A stretch of DNA of 64,000 nucleotides, taken from [Eubacterium] saphenum (GTDB taxonomy: Bacteria; Bacillota; Clostridia; Peptostreptococcales; Anaerovoracaceae). Made by a program: the position numbers and the translations under genes. Where the stretch lies: positions 1 to 64,000 of the forward strand of contig SFHC01000004.1 in the NCBI GenBank assembly GCA_004555725.1, read 5' to 3'. The notes under the pieces are model-generated. The model was not told the DNA's origin. It ran no database searches and saw nothing but the letters and a program-made list of their open reading frames with translations. Shown piece after piece: positions 51,820-59,981 of the stretch. Numbering within the stretch: the first letter of the stretch is position 1; the number at the start of each line of letters is the position of its first letter.

Positions 51820-52089
51820 TTATATTTTATACAGTTCCCATCTAGCCTGCGCGAGGAAATATTTCAGTACATAAATGCGAAGCATATCCCCGATCAGACT
51901 CTGACAGGTGTAATTATAGGTGTCGATTCCGCCGATCTTCAGATCCTCAATGGACAAAACCTTATCGACGCGCACTTCTACACCCTCTCCATATCGATCG
52001 GTATAACGAAATTTATACGGAACCGGCCGGCATCCGTTCCTTTTCCTGAAAACGGCAATCATATCCACCGGCTCTGCTACTACACGCAT
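51820..52089 (-). CDS. Small conserved-looking protein of unknown function
   Basis: 89 residues, GGGAGG site before the ATG. I do not recognise the function. The sequence is a compact mix of beta-strand-like segments (MIAVFRKRNGCRPVPYKFRY, GVEVRVDKVLSIEDLKIG, NYTCQSLIGDMLRIYVLKYF) and ends in ARWELYKI, with no signal peptide or membrane helix. The ending and the alternating strands recall small clostridial proteins of unknown role. It is transcribed alone, with AT-rich spacers on both sides. Confidence 0.7.
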   Translation of the reverse strand: MRVVAEPVDMIAVFRKRNGCRPVPYKFRYTDRYGEGVEVRVDKVLSIEDLKIGGIDTYNYTCQSLIGDMLRIYVLKYFLAQARWELYKI

Positions 52090-52248
52090 ACGAACCTCCC
52101 TCGCGGCACACGCCTTTCTCCGATTCCGCGGCCGCGCATTTTCTTATCCTTCCGTATCACTCCTTCTTTATCCATCATAACATAGAAATTTCTTTTGTCA
52201 AACATATGTTCTTTTTGACTCTTTTCCAGAACTCGTGTTCTTCATCTC

Positions 52249-53499
52249 TTATTTTATTCTGTATCTTGTTCCTCTGCCATTTCCGAATTTTTCCAGATAA
52301 CCCTTATGAATAAGCGTGTGCAGTATCGCCAGCGTTTTGTTTTTTCCGTATCCTGCGGCTTTTGCGATATCTGTGCTGGATTTTCCGATTTGATTCGTAT
52401 TTTTAAAGATTACATATTCTTCTTCGGACAGTTCCTTGATTGTTTTGACAACTGGCAATATCACTTTAATTGCATTCTCAGTAAATAAATGATTCGGTTT
52501 AACATCGCTGTCACGATATGCGTTATCGATTCTCGGAATGCCCGTTCCAAAACTCTCAATAAGATTTAATCTGAAAAACACATTCGCAATAACCGGATTT
52601 CTCAGCACGGACAACTGTCCATGAAGATACTCATCTGGTGTGATCTCCTCAGGCAAGCCACCCGGAGTAAACACTTCTATGCGATCATCATACATGGCGA
52701 CACGTATTTGTGCTTTCACATCCCAGGCTCGGTGAACCAGTGCATTTGCAATCGTTTCTCTAAATGCCTTTTCCGGAACAAGTTCGATTGTCTTTCTGAC
52801 CGCACCCTCAATTTTATCGTATTGATAATATTTCCGATAAAGTGAAAGTGCGTCATCATATTGTTGTAAAATCGATTTATGATCAAAGATTTCACGGTCC
52901 AAGATCACATCAAGCGTCTCCCCGAACTTGGCGCAGTCGATACCGATAAAATTATTCTGATCAGCCAGTAATGCTCCCGCGTTTGTGTATTTTCCTTTAT
53001 TGTTAATGATACCTATTGATTTTAAAATATCCGGAGTTAAAGCGCTAATATGAAGATAACTTTTCATTTTATCTTCAAGTATATGGAAGCTGAACGTCTG
53101 CTCTTTCGATGACATTTCATCATAGGAATAGTTTTCACCTTCCCGAATCAGTCGGTTCAATTCTACACGGTCCACTTCGATTGTAGCGGTATCACTTCTC
53201 CTGTACGCTTTTGATCTATAAAAATATGGCTTAGATTCCCCCTCCTTAACGGTAAGCGTAATGACGTTTGTATCTTCATCTACAGAAAGTGAATAATCCG
53301 GAACGGGGACTATACTGTCATTTATGCGATTTTCTATATTCAGACATGCTTTGTTCGGATTTTCTATACCTGTCACCGTTCCGTCATCTGTGATGCCAAA
53401 CTGAATGATTCCGTCACCGTAATTCGCATATGCACATACCGTTTTTAAAAAGGTATTTGTAATGGTTTCTTTTATTTCATAGGAACGATTCTCTCTCAT
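52249..53499 (-). CDS. AlbA_2/Schlafen-type ATP-binding regulator with C-terminal winged helix
   Basis: 416 residues from ATG 53499 (GGAGG 10 nt upstream; the TTG three codons earlier is too close). The N-terminal AlbA_2 domain (about 1-110) has SYEIKETITNTFLKTVCAYA and ANYGDGIIQFGITDDGTVTG. A GHKL-ATPase-like region follows (RETIANALVHRAWD, EVFTPGGLPEEITP, GTGIPRI), then a C-terminal wHTH (GKSSTDIAKAAGYGKNKTLA). Such proteins are usually transcriptional regulators, and some act in defence. The gene is more AT-rich than its neighbours, suggesting transfer. A 22-bp inverted repeat covers its promoter region. Confidence 0.88.
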   Translation of the reverse strand: MRENRSYEIKETITNTFLKTVCAYANYGDGIIQFGITDDGTVTGIENPNKACLNIENRINDSIVPVPDYSLSVDEDTNVITLTVKEGESKPYFYRSKAYRRSDTATIEVDRVELNRLIREGENYSYDEMSSKEQTFSFHILEDKMKSYLHISALTPDILKSIGIINNKGKYTNAGALLADQNNFIGIDCAKFGETLDVILDREIFDHKSILQQYDDALSLYRKYYQYDKIEGAVRKTIELVPEKAFRETIANALVHRAWDVKAQIRVAMYDDRIEVFTPGGLPEEITPDEYLHGQLSVLRNPVIANVFFRLNLIESFGTGIPRIDNAYRDSDVKPNHLFTENAIKVILPVVKTIKELSEEEYVIFKNTNQIGKSSTDIAKAAGYGKNKTLAILHTLIHKGYLEKFGNGRGTRYRIK

Positions 53500-53543
53500 C
53501 GTTTTCAATCCTCCCTGATAATTCTCGTGACGTATTTTTTAAA

Positions 53544-53618
53544 ATTATATCAAAACCAAACGCAAAATCAAACGAAAAAAAATACGTTTGATTTTGCGTT
53601 TGGTTTAAAACGTATAAT
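53544..53618. promoter_or_regulatory. 22-bp perfect inverted repeat flanked by divergent TATAAT boxes
   Basis: Arms 53553-53574 and 53585-53606 are perfectly complementary (22 bp, AAACCAAACGC... with its mirror) around a 10-nt A-rich loop. A minus-strand TATAAT lies at 53544-53549 (with TTGATT 16 bases upstream, inside the repeat) and a plus-strand TATAAT at 53613-53618. The layout suggests a shared operator between the AlbA_2 regulator and the ThrE-like gene. The loop has no clear terminator character for either gene. Confidence 0.7.
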
Positions 53619-53688
53619 AGCAAATGAAATCGATTTTATCGGACGAAATGGGAATTTAATACCATCCACCGATCCGCACCGCGCAGTG

Positions 53689-53697
53689 TGCTATAAT
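53689..53697 (+). promoter_or_regulatory. Extended -10 element before the ThrE-like gene
   Basis: TGCTATAAT, a TGn extended -10, about 53 nt before the ATG. No good -35 is seen, as is common for extended -10 promoters. Confidence 0.5.
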
Positions 53698-53749
53698 GGG
53701 CATCGGTATACACACATCAAAAGAAAACAAAAAAGGACGGAGGTAAACT

Positions 53750-55078
53750 ATGTCCGAGGACAAAACGCTGCTGAAAAAAATCCACATGGACATTCCATGG
53801 GATCACATAAAGGATAACCATTTCCCGGCTGCAGGTGCCTCTCTGCAGGATAAGGCCGCCATCGTCAACCGCATCGGCCTGATCATGCTGTCAGTGGGCA
53901 CAGGCGCATGGCGCGTCCGAGATTCTATGAATACCGCCGCTGCCGCGCTGGGGATTACCTGCTCGGTAGATGTGGGCCTGCTGACCATTGATTCCACCTG
54001 TTTTGAAGGGGAAGAACACGCGACCTATTCTCTCTCGCTGAAATCTTCCGGAGTCAATACCGATAAACTGGCTGTACTTGAATCATACGTCAAAACATTC
54101 TCTGAAGAGGCAAAAACACGTTCTGTAAAAGGAATCCACCGGCAGCTGGACACGATCCAGAACAGAAAAGGAAACTACACGCCGCTGCAGGCCGGACTCG
54201 CTTCCGCTGCTGCATGCTGCGCATTTACATTTCTGCTCGGCGGCGGTCCGTTTGAAATGCTCTGCGCCTTCATCGGCGCCGGGATCGGAAACTTGATACG
54301 CAGAAAAATGCTCGATCATAAAATCGCGCTGTTTGCAGCAATTCTGGTCAGTGTAGCCGCTGCATGCTGCGCATATGTCTGCAGCATCAAACTTCTGGAG
54401 CTGCTCCCTGGCGTTTCAGCGGCGCATGAAGCCGGCTACATCTGCTCGATGCTGTTTATCATTCCCGGATTTCCCCTGATCACCGGCGGCATCGACCTGG
54501 CGAAACAGGATATGCGTTCCGGCCTGGAACGCCTGGCCTATGCGCTGCTGATCATCCTCATCGCAACCTGCGCCGGTTGGGCCACAGCATACGTACTGCA
54601 ATTTCATCCAGCCGATTTCCAGGCGCTTCCTCTGAACCCGCTCACAACCTGTCTGCTTCGCCTTCTCTGCAGCTTTGTAGGTGTCTTCGGATTTTCACTG
54701 ATGTTTAACAGCCCGTATAAAACCGCTCTGACCGCTGCCGGCGTCGGCATGGCCGCAAATACACTCCGCCTGGAGCTGGTGGACCTTGCCGGACTCCCGA
54801 TTGGTCTGGCCGCATTTCTGGGCGCTCTGACCGCCGGCTTAACTGCCTCTGTAATCAACAAAAAAATCGGAAAGCCGCGCATCTCCATCACCGTTCCGTC
54901 CATTGTCATCATGGTTCCGGGTCTGTACATGTACCGCGGCATCTATTACATCGCCCTGTCCAACGTCACCGACGGCGCGCTGTGGCTGACTAGAGCGGCT
55001 CTGATCGTCATCGCACTTCCGTTCGGCCTTGTCGTCGCGAGACTGCTCACCGACAGACATTTCCGGCACTGCAGCTAA
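53750..55078 (+). CDS. Threonine/serine exporter family protein (ThrE, both halves fused)
   Basis: 442 residues. The N-terminal soluble region (about 35-150: GLIMLSVGTGAWRVRDSMNT, DVGLLTIDSTCF) and following helices correspond to the ThrE/DUF1212 part, and the C-terminal membrane half (about 310-440: SFVGVFGFSLMFNSPYKTAL, AAFLGALTAGLTASVINKK) to the DUF3815 part; around ten membrane segments in total. Family members export threonine and serine. In many Bacillota the two parts are separate genes. GGAGG lies 6 nt before the ATG. Substrate is by family analogy only. Confidence 0.88.
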   Translation: MSEDKTLLKKIHMDIPWDHIKDNHFPAAGASLQDKAAIVNRIGLIMLSVGTGAWRVRDSMNTAAAALGITCSVDVGLLTIDSTCFEGEEHATYSLSLKSSGVNTDKLAVLESYVKTFSEEAKTRSVKGIHRQLDTIQNRKGNYTPLQAGLASAAACCAFTFLLGGGPFEMLCAFIGAGIGNLIRRKMLDHKIALFAAILVSVAAACCAYVCSIKLLELLPGVSAAHEAGYICSMLFIIPGFPLITGGIDLAKQDMRSGLERLAYALLIILIATCAGWATAYVLQFHPADFQALPLNPLTTCLLRLLCSFVGVFGFSLMFNSPYKTALTAAGVGMAANTLRLELVDLAGLPIGLAAFLGALTAGLTASVINKKIGKPRISITVPSIVIMVPGLYMYRGIYYIALSNVTDGALWLTRAALIVIALPFGLVVARLLTDRHFRHCS

Positions 55079-55096
55079 CCGGAAAGCCCGCTGTGT

Positions 55097-55984
55097 CTAT
55101 CGCAGCTTCTTCAGTTCCTCGCCGGTCTCTCTGCAGCGGCTGCCATACAGACTCCCTTTCTCCCAGATAAAATCGAAATCATGCATCATCTGAAAATCCG
55201 GAATTCTGATCTCTTTCAGCGTTCCGGATTTTAATTCTCCCTCCACGGCAATCCGGTACAGAAATGAAATCCCGCATCCTTCCATCATCAGGCCGATAAT
55301 AGTATGCATATTCTCCACCTGGATCTGCCTCGGAAAGTCTTCCACTGCAAGCCCTCTCACTGCAAGGCACCGCTCCAGAATATTCCGCGTCCCGGATCCC
55401 GACTCCCGCACCAGCAGCCGTTCTCCGAGAAGATCCGAAAATGATTCCGGCTCCGAGTGCTGCAGTTCATACCGTGCTCCCCTCACCGCAACATACTCTT
55501 CCGTACTGTAATTCAAATGCTCGTACTCTTCTTTCGGATAATACCCTTCTACCAGCGCCATCTGAATTTCTCCCTGCTGCAGCAGATGCAGAAGCTGCGC
55601 CGTATTACCGAACCGCAGCTGAATATTCTTCTCCGGGTGCCTCCGGATATAGGCCGCAAGAGGACGTACTACTGCATATTCACCCACAGTCATGGTCACG
55701 CCAAGAGCCAGCGGAACAGACCCGGAATCCCCTTGGCGTATTTCTTTTGTCAGAGCCTCCTCATCATTCTGGAGAACCCGCATACGATCGCGCAGAAGCC
55801 TCCCCGCGCCGGTTAAATGCATGACCTTATTCTCGTATCGAAACAACTGCACGCCGTAGTACTCCTCCAGGTAGCGGATATGCTGAGAAACAGCCGGCTG
55901 TGTGATGTTCAGCTCCTCGGCCGCATGCGTATAATTCAGTGTTTCGCAGACCTTCATAAATGTCGCGACCCGATAATCAAGCAT
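55097..55984 (-). CDS. LysR-family transcriptional regulator
   Basis: 295 residues. N-terminal HTH (LNYTHAAEELNITQPAVSQH, IRYLEEYYGVQLFRYENK) and a periplasmic-binding-protein-like effector domain from about residue 90. It is divergent from the YeiH-family gene across about 100 bases of AT-rich DNA, the normal arrangement for a LysR protein controlling its neighbour. The effector is unknown. It is convergent with the ThrE-like gene, the stops 18 nt apart. Confidence 0.93.
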   Translation of the reverse strand: MLDYRVATFMKVCETLNYTHAAEELNITQPAVSQHIRYLEEYYGVQLFRYENKVMHLTGAGRLLRDRMRVLQNDEEALTKEIRQGDSGSVPLALGVTMTVGEYAVVRPLAAYIRRHPEKNIQLRFGNTAQLLHLLQQGEIQMALVEGYYPKEEYEHLNYSTEEYVAVRGARYELQHSEPESFSDLLGERLLVRESGSGTRNILERCLAVRGLAVEDFPRQIQVENMHTIIGLMMEGCGISFLYRIAVEGELKSGTLKEIRIPDFQMMHDFDFIWEKGSLYGSRCRETGEELKKLR

Positions 55985-56058
55985 CTTTCGCCTCCATCAA
56001 TAATATATTCTTATGTATAGATTATAATATATAATTTTAACTTATCAACAGACTGCGT

Positions 56059-56064
56059 TATAAT
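56059..56064 (+). promoter_or_regulatory. -10 element of the YeiH-family gene
   Basis: TATAAT in the LysR/YeiH intergenic region. The -35 is poor (TTTAAC at 17 bases), which fits an activator-dependent promoter. AT-rich near-palindromes (TTATAATATATAA) lie just upstream as possible LysR sites. Confidence 0.45.
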
Positions 56065-56084
56065 CACTACATCTTGTAGGGTTT

Positions 56085-57143
56085 ATGAAAGAGAGGTTGT
56101 TCGACAAAATGGAAATGATCAAGAAGAATATGAAGGGGATTGCGGTCTGTTTTCTCATTGCTGTGCCGTCGTGGCTGGCCGGACAGCGTTTTCCGATCAT
56201 CGGAGGCGCGGTAATTGCGATTCTCGCAGGCATGGTAATTGCGATGTTCTGGGATGATAAAGGAAGTGCAGAAGCAGGAATCAAATGGACCTCCAAATTT
56301 ATTCTGCAGACTGCCGTCGTCTTGCTCGGATTCGGCATGAATCTTGGCGTCATCGCGGCGACCGGAAAGGAATCCCTGCCGATTATCGTCTGCACGATCA
56401 GCACATCGCTGATTATCGCCTGGGTTCTGCACCGCGTCATGAAAATTCCGGGGAATATCTCCACACTCGTCGGCGTCGGCTCCTCAATCTGCGGAGGTTC
56501 CGCCATTGCCGCCACTGCGCCGGTGATCAACGCGGATGATGATGAAATCGCACAGGCCATCTCGGTCATATTCTTCTTTAACGTTCTGGCGGCGGTGTTC
56601 TTTCCGATGCTTGGACATGCCATCGGATTCAGCACTGCCAGCGGACACGCCTTCGGAATCTTTGCCGGCACAGCGATCAATGACACTTCATCGGTAACCG
56701 CAGCCGCTGCTACCTGGGACAGCATGTGGAACCTCGGCAACGCGACACTGGATAAGGCCGTCACCGTAAAACTGACCAGAACACTGGCCATCATTCCGAT
56801 CACACTGGTTCTGGCTTCCATCACGGCAAAGAAAGAAGAAACCGCGTCCGGCACCGGAAATTTCAGTTTCCGCCGCGCATTCCCGATGTTTATTCTGTAC
56901 TTTATTCTCGCCGCCGTGTTCACCACCATCTGCGTACATGCCGGCGTCAGCGCAGACGTGTTTACACCGCTGAAACAGCTGTCCAAATTCTTTATCGTCA
57001 TGGCCATGGCTGCCATCGGTCTGAACAGCAACATGGTGAAACTGGTCAAAAGCGGCGGAAAGCCAATCCTTCTCGGCGCCTGCTGCTGGGCGGGAATTAC
57101 CGCCGTCAGCCTGCTGATGCAGCATGTGATGGGCATCTGGTAA
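56085..57143 (+). CDS. YeiH/UPF0324 family putative sulfate exporter
   Basis: 352 residues with about ten membrane helices. Family motifs: GIKWTSKFILQTAVVLLGFG, GVGSSICGGSAIAATAPVI, GTAINDTSSVTAAA and MAAIGLNSNM. The family is annotated as sulfate exporters; evidence is thin and CuyZ-like sulfolactate/cysteate roles are known for relatives. The start is ambiguous: ATG 56085 has little ribosome binding site, while ATGs at 56109 or 56115 follow GAGAGG. The divergent LysR gene is its probable regulator. A terminator follows at 57212. Confidence 0.88.
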   Translation: MKERLFDKMEMIKKNMKGIAVCFLIAVPSWLAGQRFPIIGGAVIAILAGMVIAMFWDDKGSAEAGIKWTSKFILQTAVVLLGFGMNLGVIAATGKESLPIIVCTISTSLIIAWVLHRVMKIPGNISTLVGVGSSICGGSAIAATAPVINADDDEIAQAISVIFFFNVLAAVFFPMLGHAIGFSTASGHAFGIFAGTAINDTSSVTAAAATWDSMWNLGNATLDKAVTVKLTRTLAIIPITLVLASITAKKEETASGTGNFSFRRAFPMFILYFILAAVFTTICVHAGVSADVFTPLKQLSKFFIVMAMAAIGLNSNMVKLVKSGGKPILLGACCWAGITAVSLLMQHVMGIW

Positions 57144-57211
57144 GATTCTGCAGTGGCTCAGGTGAGCATTCGGCATACTCGTTTATTTATCGATATTTAT
57201 CAATGAAAATT

Positions 57212-57249
57212 GCCAGGCAGGCGAACATTCGCCCGCCTGGCTGCTTTTT
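57212..57249 (+). terminator. Terminator of the YeiH-family gene
   Basis: GCCAGGC (57212-57218) pairs with GCCTGGC (57235-57241), with GGCG/CGCC continuing the stem, followed by TGCTTTTT. Confidence 0.88.
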
Positions 57250-57365
57250 AATGACGCATATCTTATCCGGCCGAAATCTGAGAACCTGATTCGAGAATAT
57301 GTACGTACGCGAGCGGTCTGTGTATATACACACATAATTATCAGACAACATAAGCGTACAACATA

Positions 57366-57405
57366 TAAAAAGACAGCGTACCTGTAAATCCCAAGTACGC
57401 TGTCT
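57366..57405 (-). terminator. Terminator of the tRNA-Thr(CGT) gene
   Basis: AGACAGCGTAC (57371-57381) pairs perfectly with GTACGCTGTCT (57395-57405); the minus strand continues TTTT. It lies just 3' of the tRNA. Confidence 0.88.
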
Positions 57406-57410
57406 GCTTA

Positions 57411-57486
57411 TGGAGCTCCCGGCCGGACTCGAACCGGCGACCTGCACGTTACGAATGTGCTGCTCTACCAACTGAGCCACGGAAGC
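57411..57486 (-). tRNA. tRNA-Thr (anticodon CGT)
   Basis: Complete cloverleaf on the minus strand: acceptor GCTTCCG/CGGGAGC, D arm GCTC/GAGC, anticodon stem GCACA/CGTGC with loop TTCGTAA (anticodon CGT), T loop TTCGAGT, encoded CCA. A terminator follows directly. The decayed accessory DNA begins just on its 5' side, suggesting that tRNA-adjacent sequence has received insertions. Confidence 0.95.
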
Positions 57487-57565
57487 ACCTCACGCGCTAA
57501 GATAGATTATAGCATACCAGCGCGGAATACGTCAACGGGGAAATCGGTTCCGATGCCATATACAG

Positions 57566-57640
57566 AGTCATATACTGACGCCTCCAGCCTGTATCCCGGC
57601 TGCTTCAGGGGTTCATCTCAAACTCAGAACGCAGCCGGAA
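57566..57640 (-). pseudogene. Remnant of a PD-(D/E)XK-type gene plus inverted-repeat element
   Basis: Read on the minus strand, 57566-57600 encodes RDTGWRRQYMTLY, nearly identical to RDTDWRRQYMTLYE in the larger broken gene next door (57684-58531). It is followed by an inverted-repeat element, CCGGCTGC..GCAGCCGG (57596-57638), whose inner GGTTCATCTC.AACTCAG sequence recurs at 59702-59755. It is an isolated scrap of the same gene family. Confidence 0.7.
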
Positions 57641-57683
57641 CCAAAGCATACAACTTTTCATCCTCCGCCGTCGTAAAGCGAAA

Positions 57684-58531
57684 TCATCCATTCAGTGCAA
57701 TGTCGTTGTCACTGCAGAACTTGCGAATTTCATCTTCCGTCATGCCAAGAACATCTGCAATTTCAGACAATTCCTTTCCTCTCCTTAATGCCTGTACAAT
57801 CGTATCTGCTGTCTGCAGTATTCTTCCTTCTGTACGTCCCTCGTCCAGACCCTCCAGCCGGCCCTCCTCATGTCCTTCTTTACGTCCCTTCGCAATATTT
57901 CTCTGGTCTCGTTCGTACAAGGTCATATACTGACGCCTCCAATCTGTATCCCGGGTAAGCGCCCTTACCCGCTTTTCCAATCGCTCAGTAAATCCATCCG
58001 TCGGTATGCGCTTATCCAGATACCGGAACAGGGTCTGGAGCTCTTGATCCTCGTCTCCCTTTGTTCCGTACGGGTTCAGGAAGATCTTTCGTACCCCATC
58101 CTCGTATGGTGTCTGTGGCTCTTCTTCGCATATACTCTTAACCGTATATTTCTGCAGTCCTATTCCGAACGGATCAAACATGCAGATGAAAATCACATAA
58201 CTGTTCTTCATCTCTTCATACTGCATGCCCTTTTCCATCTGCTCCATGTCAATCATGCTCTGATAATATCGCGCCCGGTGCGGCAGATTCTTTCAATGTC
58301 ATATACCGTGTCCCGGTCATCCTCAAAGTACACATCGAACCGGACACCTTTTCCATCCGGTGTCGTCTGGATACTCTTCTGTTTATCCAGCCTCACGATT
58401 CTTCCGATCTTTCTTCCTAATATGCGTTCCGCCATTTCCCTGCACAGTTCCTCGCTTGAAGTCATCACCGAACAGAATACAAAATCATCGGTGATGGACA
58501 GGTTCTGAAACTGTGTCTCGCTAAAGTTCAT
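57684..58531 (-). pseudogene. Frameshifted PD-(D/E)XK nuclease family (Rpn/PDDEXK_2-type transposase) gene
   Basis: Two abutting minus-strand ORFs are the halves of one gene. The first (58253-58531) has a good GAGGAGG site and the nuclease core GVRFDVYFEDDRDTVYDIE, then runs out of frame just where family members continue MQ. Read in the other frame, the same bases give LPHRARYYQSMIDM, the expected continuation, leading into the second ORF (57684-58256) with SYVIFICMFDPFG and the typical KGRKEGHEEGRLEGLDEG repeat before a C-terminal IADVLGMTEDEIRKFC. About 19-20 nt appear lost at the join, removing the Gln of the ExQ motif. Members drive or descend from recombination-promoting elements; this copy is probably dead. 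Confidence 0.85.
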
Positions 58532-58787
58532 AACCGAACCTCCTCATAAATATATACCCGCATGAGAGGTTCTATACCGCGGAGAATCCTCCATGCTTCA
58601 CAGAAATACAGGAGAACTGCTCCCCTGCAGCGTATTCTGATCATCATACCATTCAGGATATGCAAAAAGAACGGTAAAAGTTTTAAAAGACCGTTTAATA
58701 ATCGGAACGACGGTTATATTACGAATTACAGGGATTTCCGTTCGATGATCAAGCGTCCAAACCAGGGAGAATAAAAAAAAATAATGA

Positions 58788-59157
58788 AGGTATACTGTAT
58801 ACCTGACTATCGGACGCAGAAGAAGCCAGGGTTCGGCATGCCCGAACGCCGGATCTGCGTCCAAATGAGGGCAAGATAATAAATCGCACCAGTATACTGT
58901 ATACCTACTCGTTGGACGCAGATACCCCCACGGTTCCAGCATGCTTGGGCACCTGATCTGCGTCCAATTGAGTGGAAAATAATTAATGGTGGCGGTATAC
59001 TGTACACCTGTCTGATGGACGCAGGAAATGCCCACACTCAGCATATTGAGCTTCCGATTTGCGTCCAAGTGAAGGGAAAATAATTAACAGCGTCGGTATA
59101 CTGTATACCCATCTGATGGACGCAAATCCCAGCGGCAAAACATTGGATTTCAGTTGA
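58788..59157. repeat. Tandem array A: four degenerate units of 101-103 bp
   Basis: GTATACTGTATAC-type palindromes start at 58790, 58892, 58995 and 59096, giving periods of 102, 103 and 101. Each of the first three units then has a GGACGCA..TGCGTCC inverted repeat about 45-50 bases wide (12-bp perfect arms in unit 2, TTGGACGCAGAT at 58912), followed by an AAATAATTAA-like spacer. Unit 1 has an extra inner hairpin (GTTCGG..CCCGAAC). The fourth unit is cut short and merges into array B. No convincing coding frame runs through it. The flank 58532-58787 shows nothing recognisable. Confidence 0.85.
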
Positions 59158-59490
59158 GATTCCCGTCCTCAGATCTTGCATCCGTCCACGGTGCCTATAT
59201 TCACTGTATGGACGGAAATGCAGGGCATTTTACCTGCGGATTCCCGTCCACAGACCTTGCATACACAGAATCCCCGTCCACGGTGCCTATATTCACAGTA
59301 TGGACGGGAATGCAGAACATTTTAACCTCGGATTCCCGTCCATAGACCTTGCATACACAGAATCCCCGTCCACGGCGCCATTATTCATAGTATGGACGGG
59401 AATGCAGAACATTTTAACCTCGGATTCCCGTCCATAGACCTTGCATACACAGAATCCCCGTCTCAGCATAGAGCATGCAGTATACCCGCG
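59158..59490. repeat. Tandem array B: 92-bp units with a 13-bp inverted repeat
   Basis: GATTCCCGTCC starts at 59158 (degenerate), 59239, 59331 and 59423; the last three are exactly 92 bp apart and nearly identical. Within a unit ATTCCCGTCCATA (for example 59332-59344) is mirrored by TATGGACGGGAAT (59391-59403), so each unit can fold into a large hairpin. The last unit breaks off at about 59460. From 59491 to 59701 I see nothing recognisable. Confidence 0.85.
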
Positions 59491-59701
59491 CCATTTCACC
59501 CATATACCATTTCGCTTTCGCTCCTTCGCCCTCACGCTATCTCACCCTTACACCACATTTCAACACCCGCACCTTATTTTATATTCTGCTGCAGTTCTGC
59601 ATTTCCCCTGATCCTCTCTGCATTATTCCGCACCGTTACAATCACTTATGCACATTCTGTCACCTCAACAATTACCGATGCCATGCTTCTGCCGCAGCGC
59701 A

Positions 59702-59755
59702 GCAGCCCCGGCTGCTCCCGGGTTCATCTCGAACTCAGGAAACAGCCGGGGCTGC
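59702..59755. repeat. Inverted-repeat element, second copy
   Basis: GCAGCCCCGGCTG (59702-59714) and CAGCCGGGGCTGC (59743-59755) form a perfect 13-bp stem. The loop contains GGGTTCATCTCGAACTCAGG, matching the element at 57596-57638. No T tract follows on either strand, so it looks like a small dispersed repeat rather than a terminator. Confidence 0.6.
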
Positions 59756-59789
59756 AGTATACGATATATAAATTTAGAATCCTATATGG

Positions 59790-59880
59790 CATTTCTATAT
59801 GATTCTTTGAATAGAACCGACAGAACTCATCTTCCGACATTCCAAGCACGTCACAGATCATCTGAAACAGAATATCCATC
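59790..59880 (-). pseudogene. C-terminal remnant of the same PD-(D/E)XK family
   Basis: The minus strand reads CDVLGMSEDEFCRFYSKN, matching IADVLGMTEDEIRKFCSDN at the end of the broken gene at 57684-58531. Nothing else of the gene survives here. It lies beside the second inverted-repeat element, as the first remnant does beside the first. Confidence 0.7.
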
Positions 59881-59953
59881 TTTTACATACTACGAATCAG
59901 CTCAATCCGAATCTCCATCTCACATTCTGCACAAGACTTTTCCTGAGCTCATT

Positions 59954-59969
59954 CATATAGTACTATATG
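59954..59969. other. Perfect 16-bp palindrome after the surface protein gene
   Basis: CATATAGTACTATATG, self-complementary, 13 nt beyond the stop codon of the surface protein. It has no T tract and is AT-rich, so termination here is not evident. Confidence 0.4.
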
Positions 59970-59981
59970 TTTACGCCTCCA

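Noticed and set aside
58598..59068. 156-codon minus-strand frame in the repeat region
   Set aside because: Its sequence is the translated repeat array (recurring YTVY-type pieces); no start signal or domain.
58788..59490. Repeat arrays as a CRISPR locus
   Set aside because: The units are 92-103 bp and repeat as a whole; there is no 23-40-bp repeat alternating with unique spacers, and no cas gene is present.
59154..59802. Small open frames in array B
   Set aside because: They repeat the same 30-residue block because the DNA repeats; no ribosome binding site or codon-usage support.
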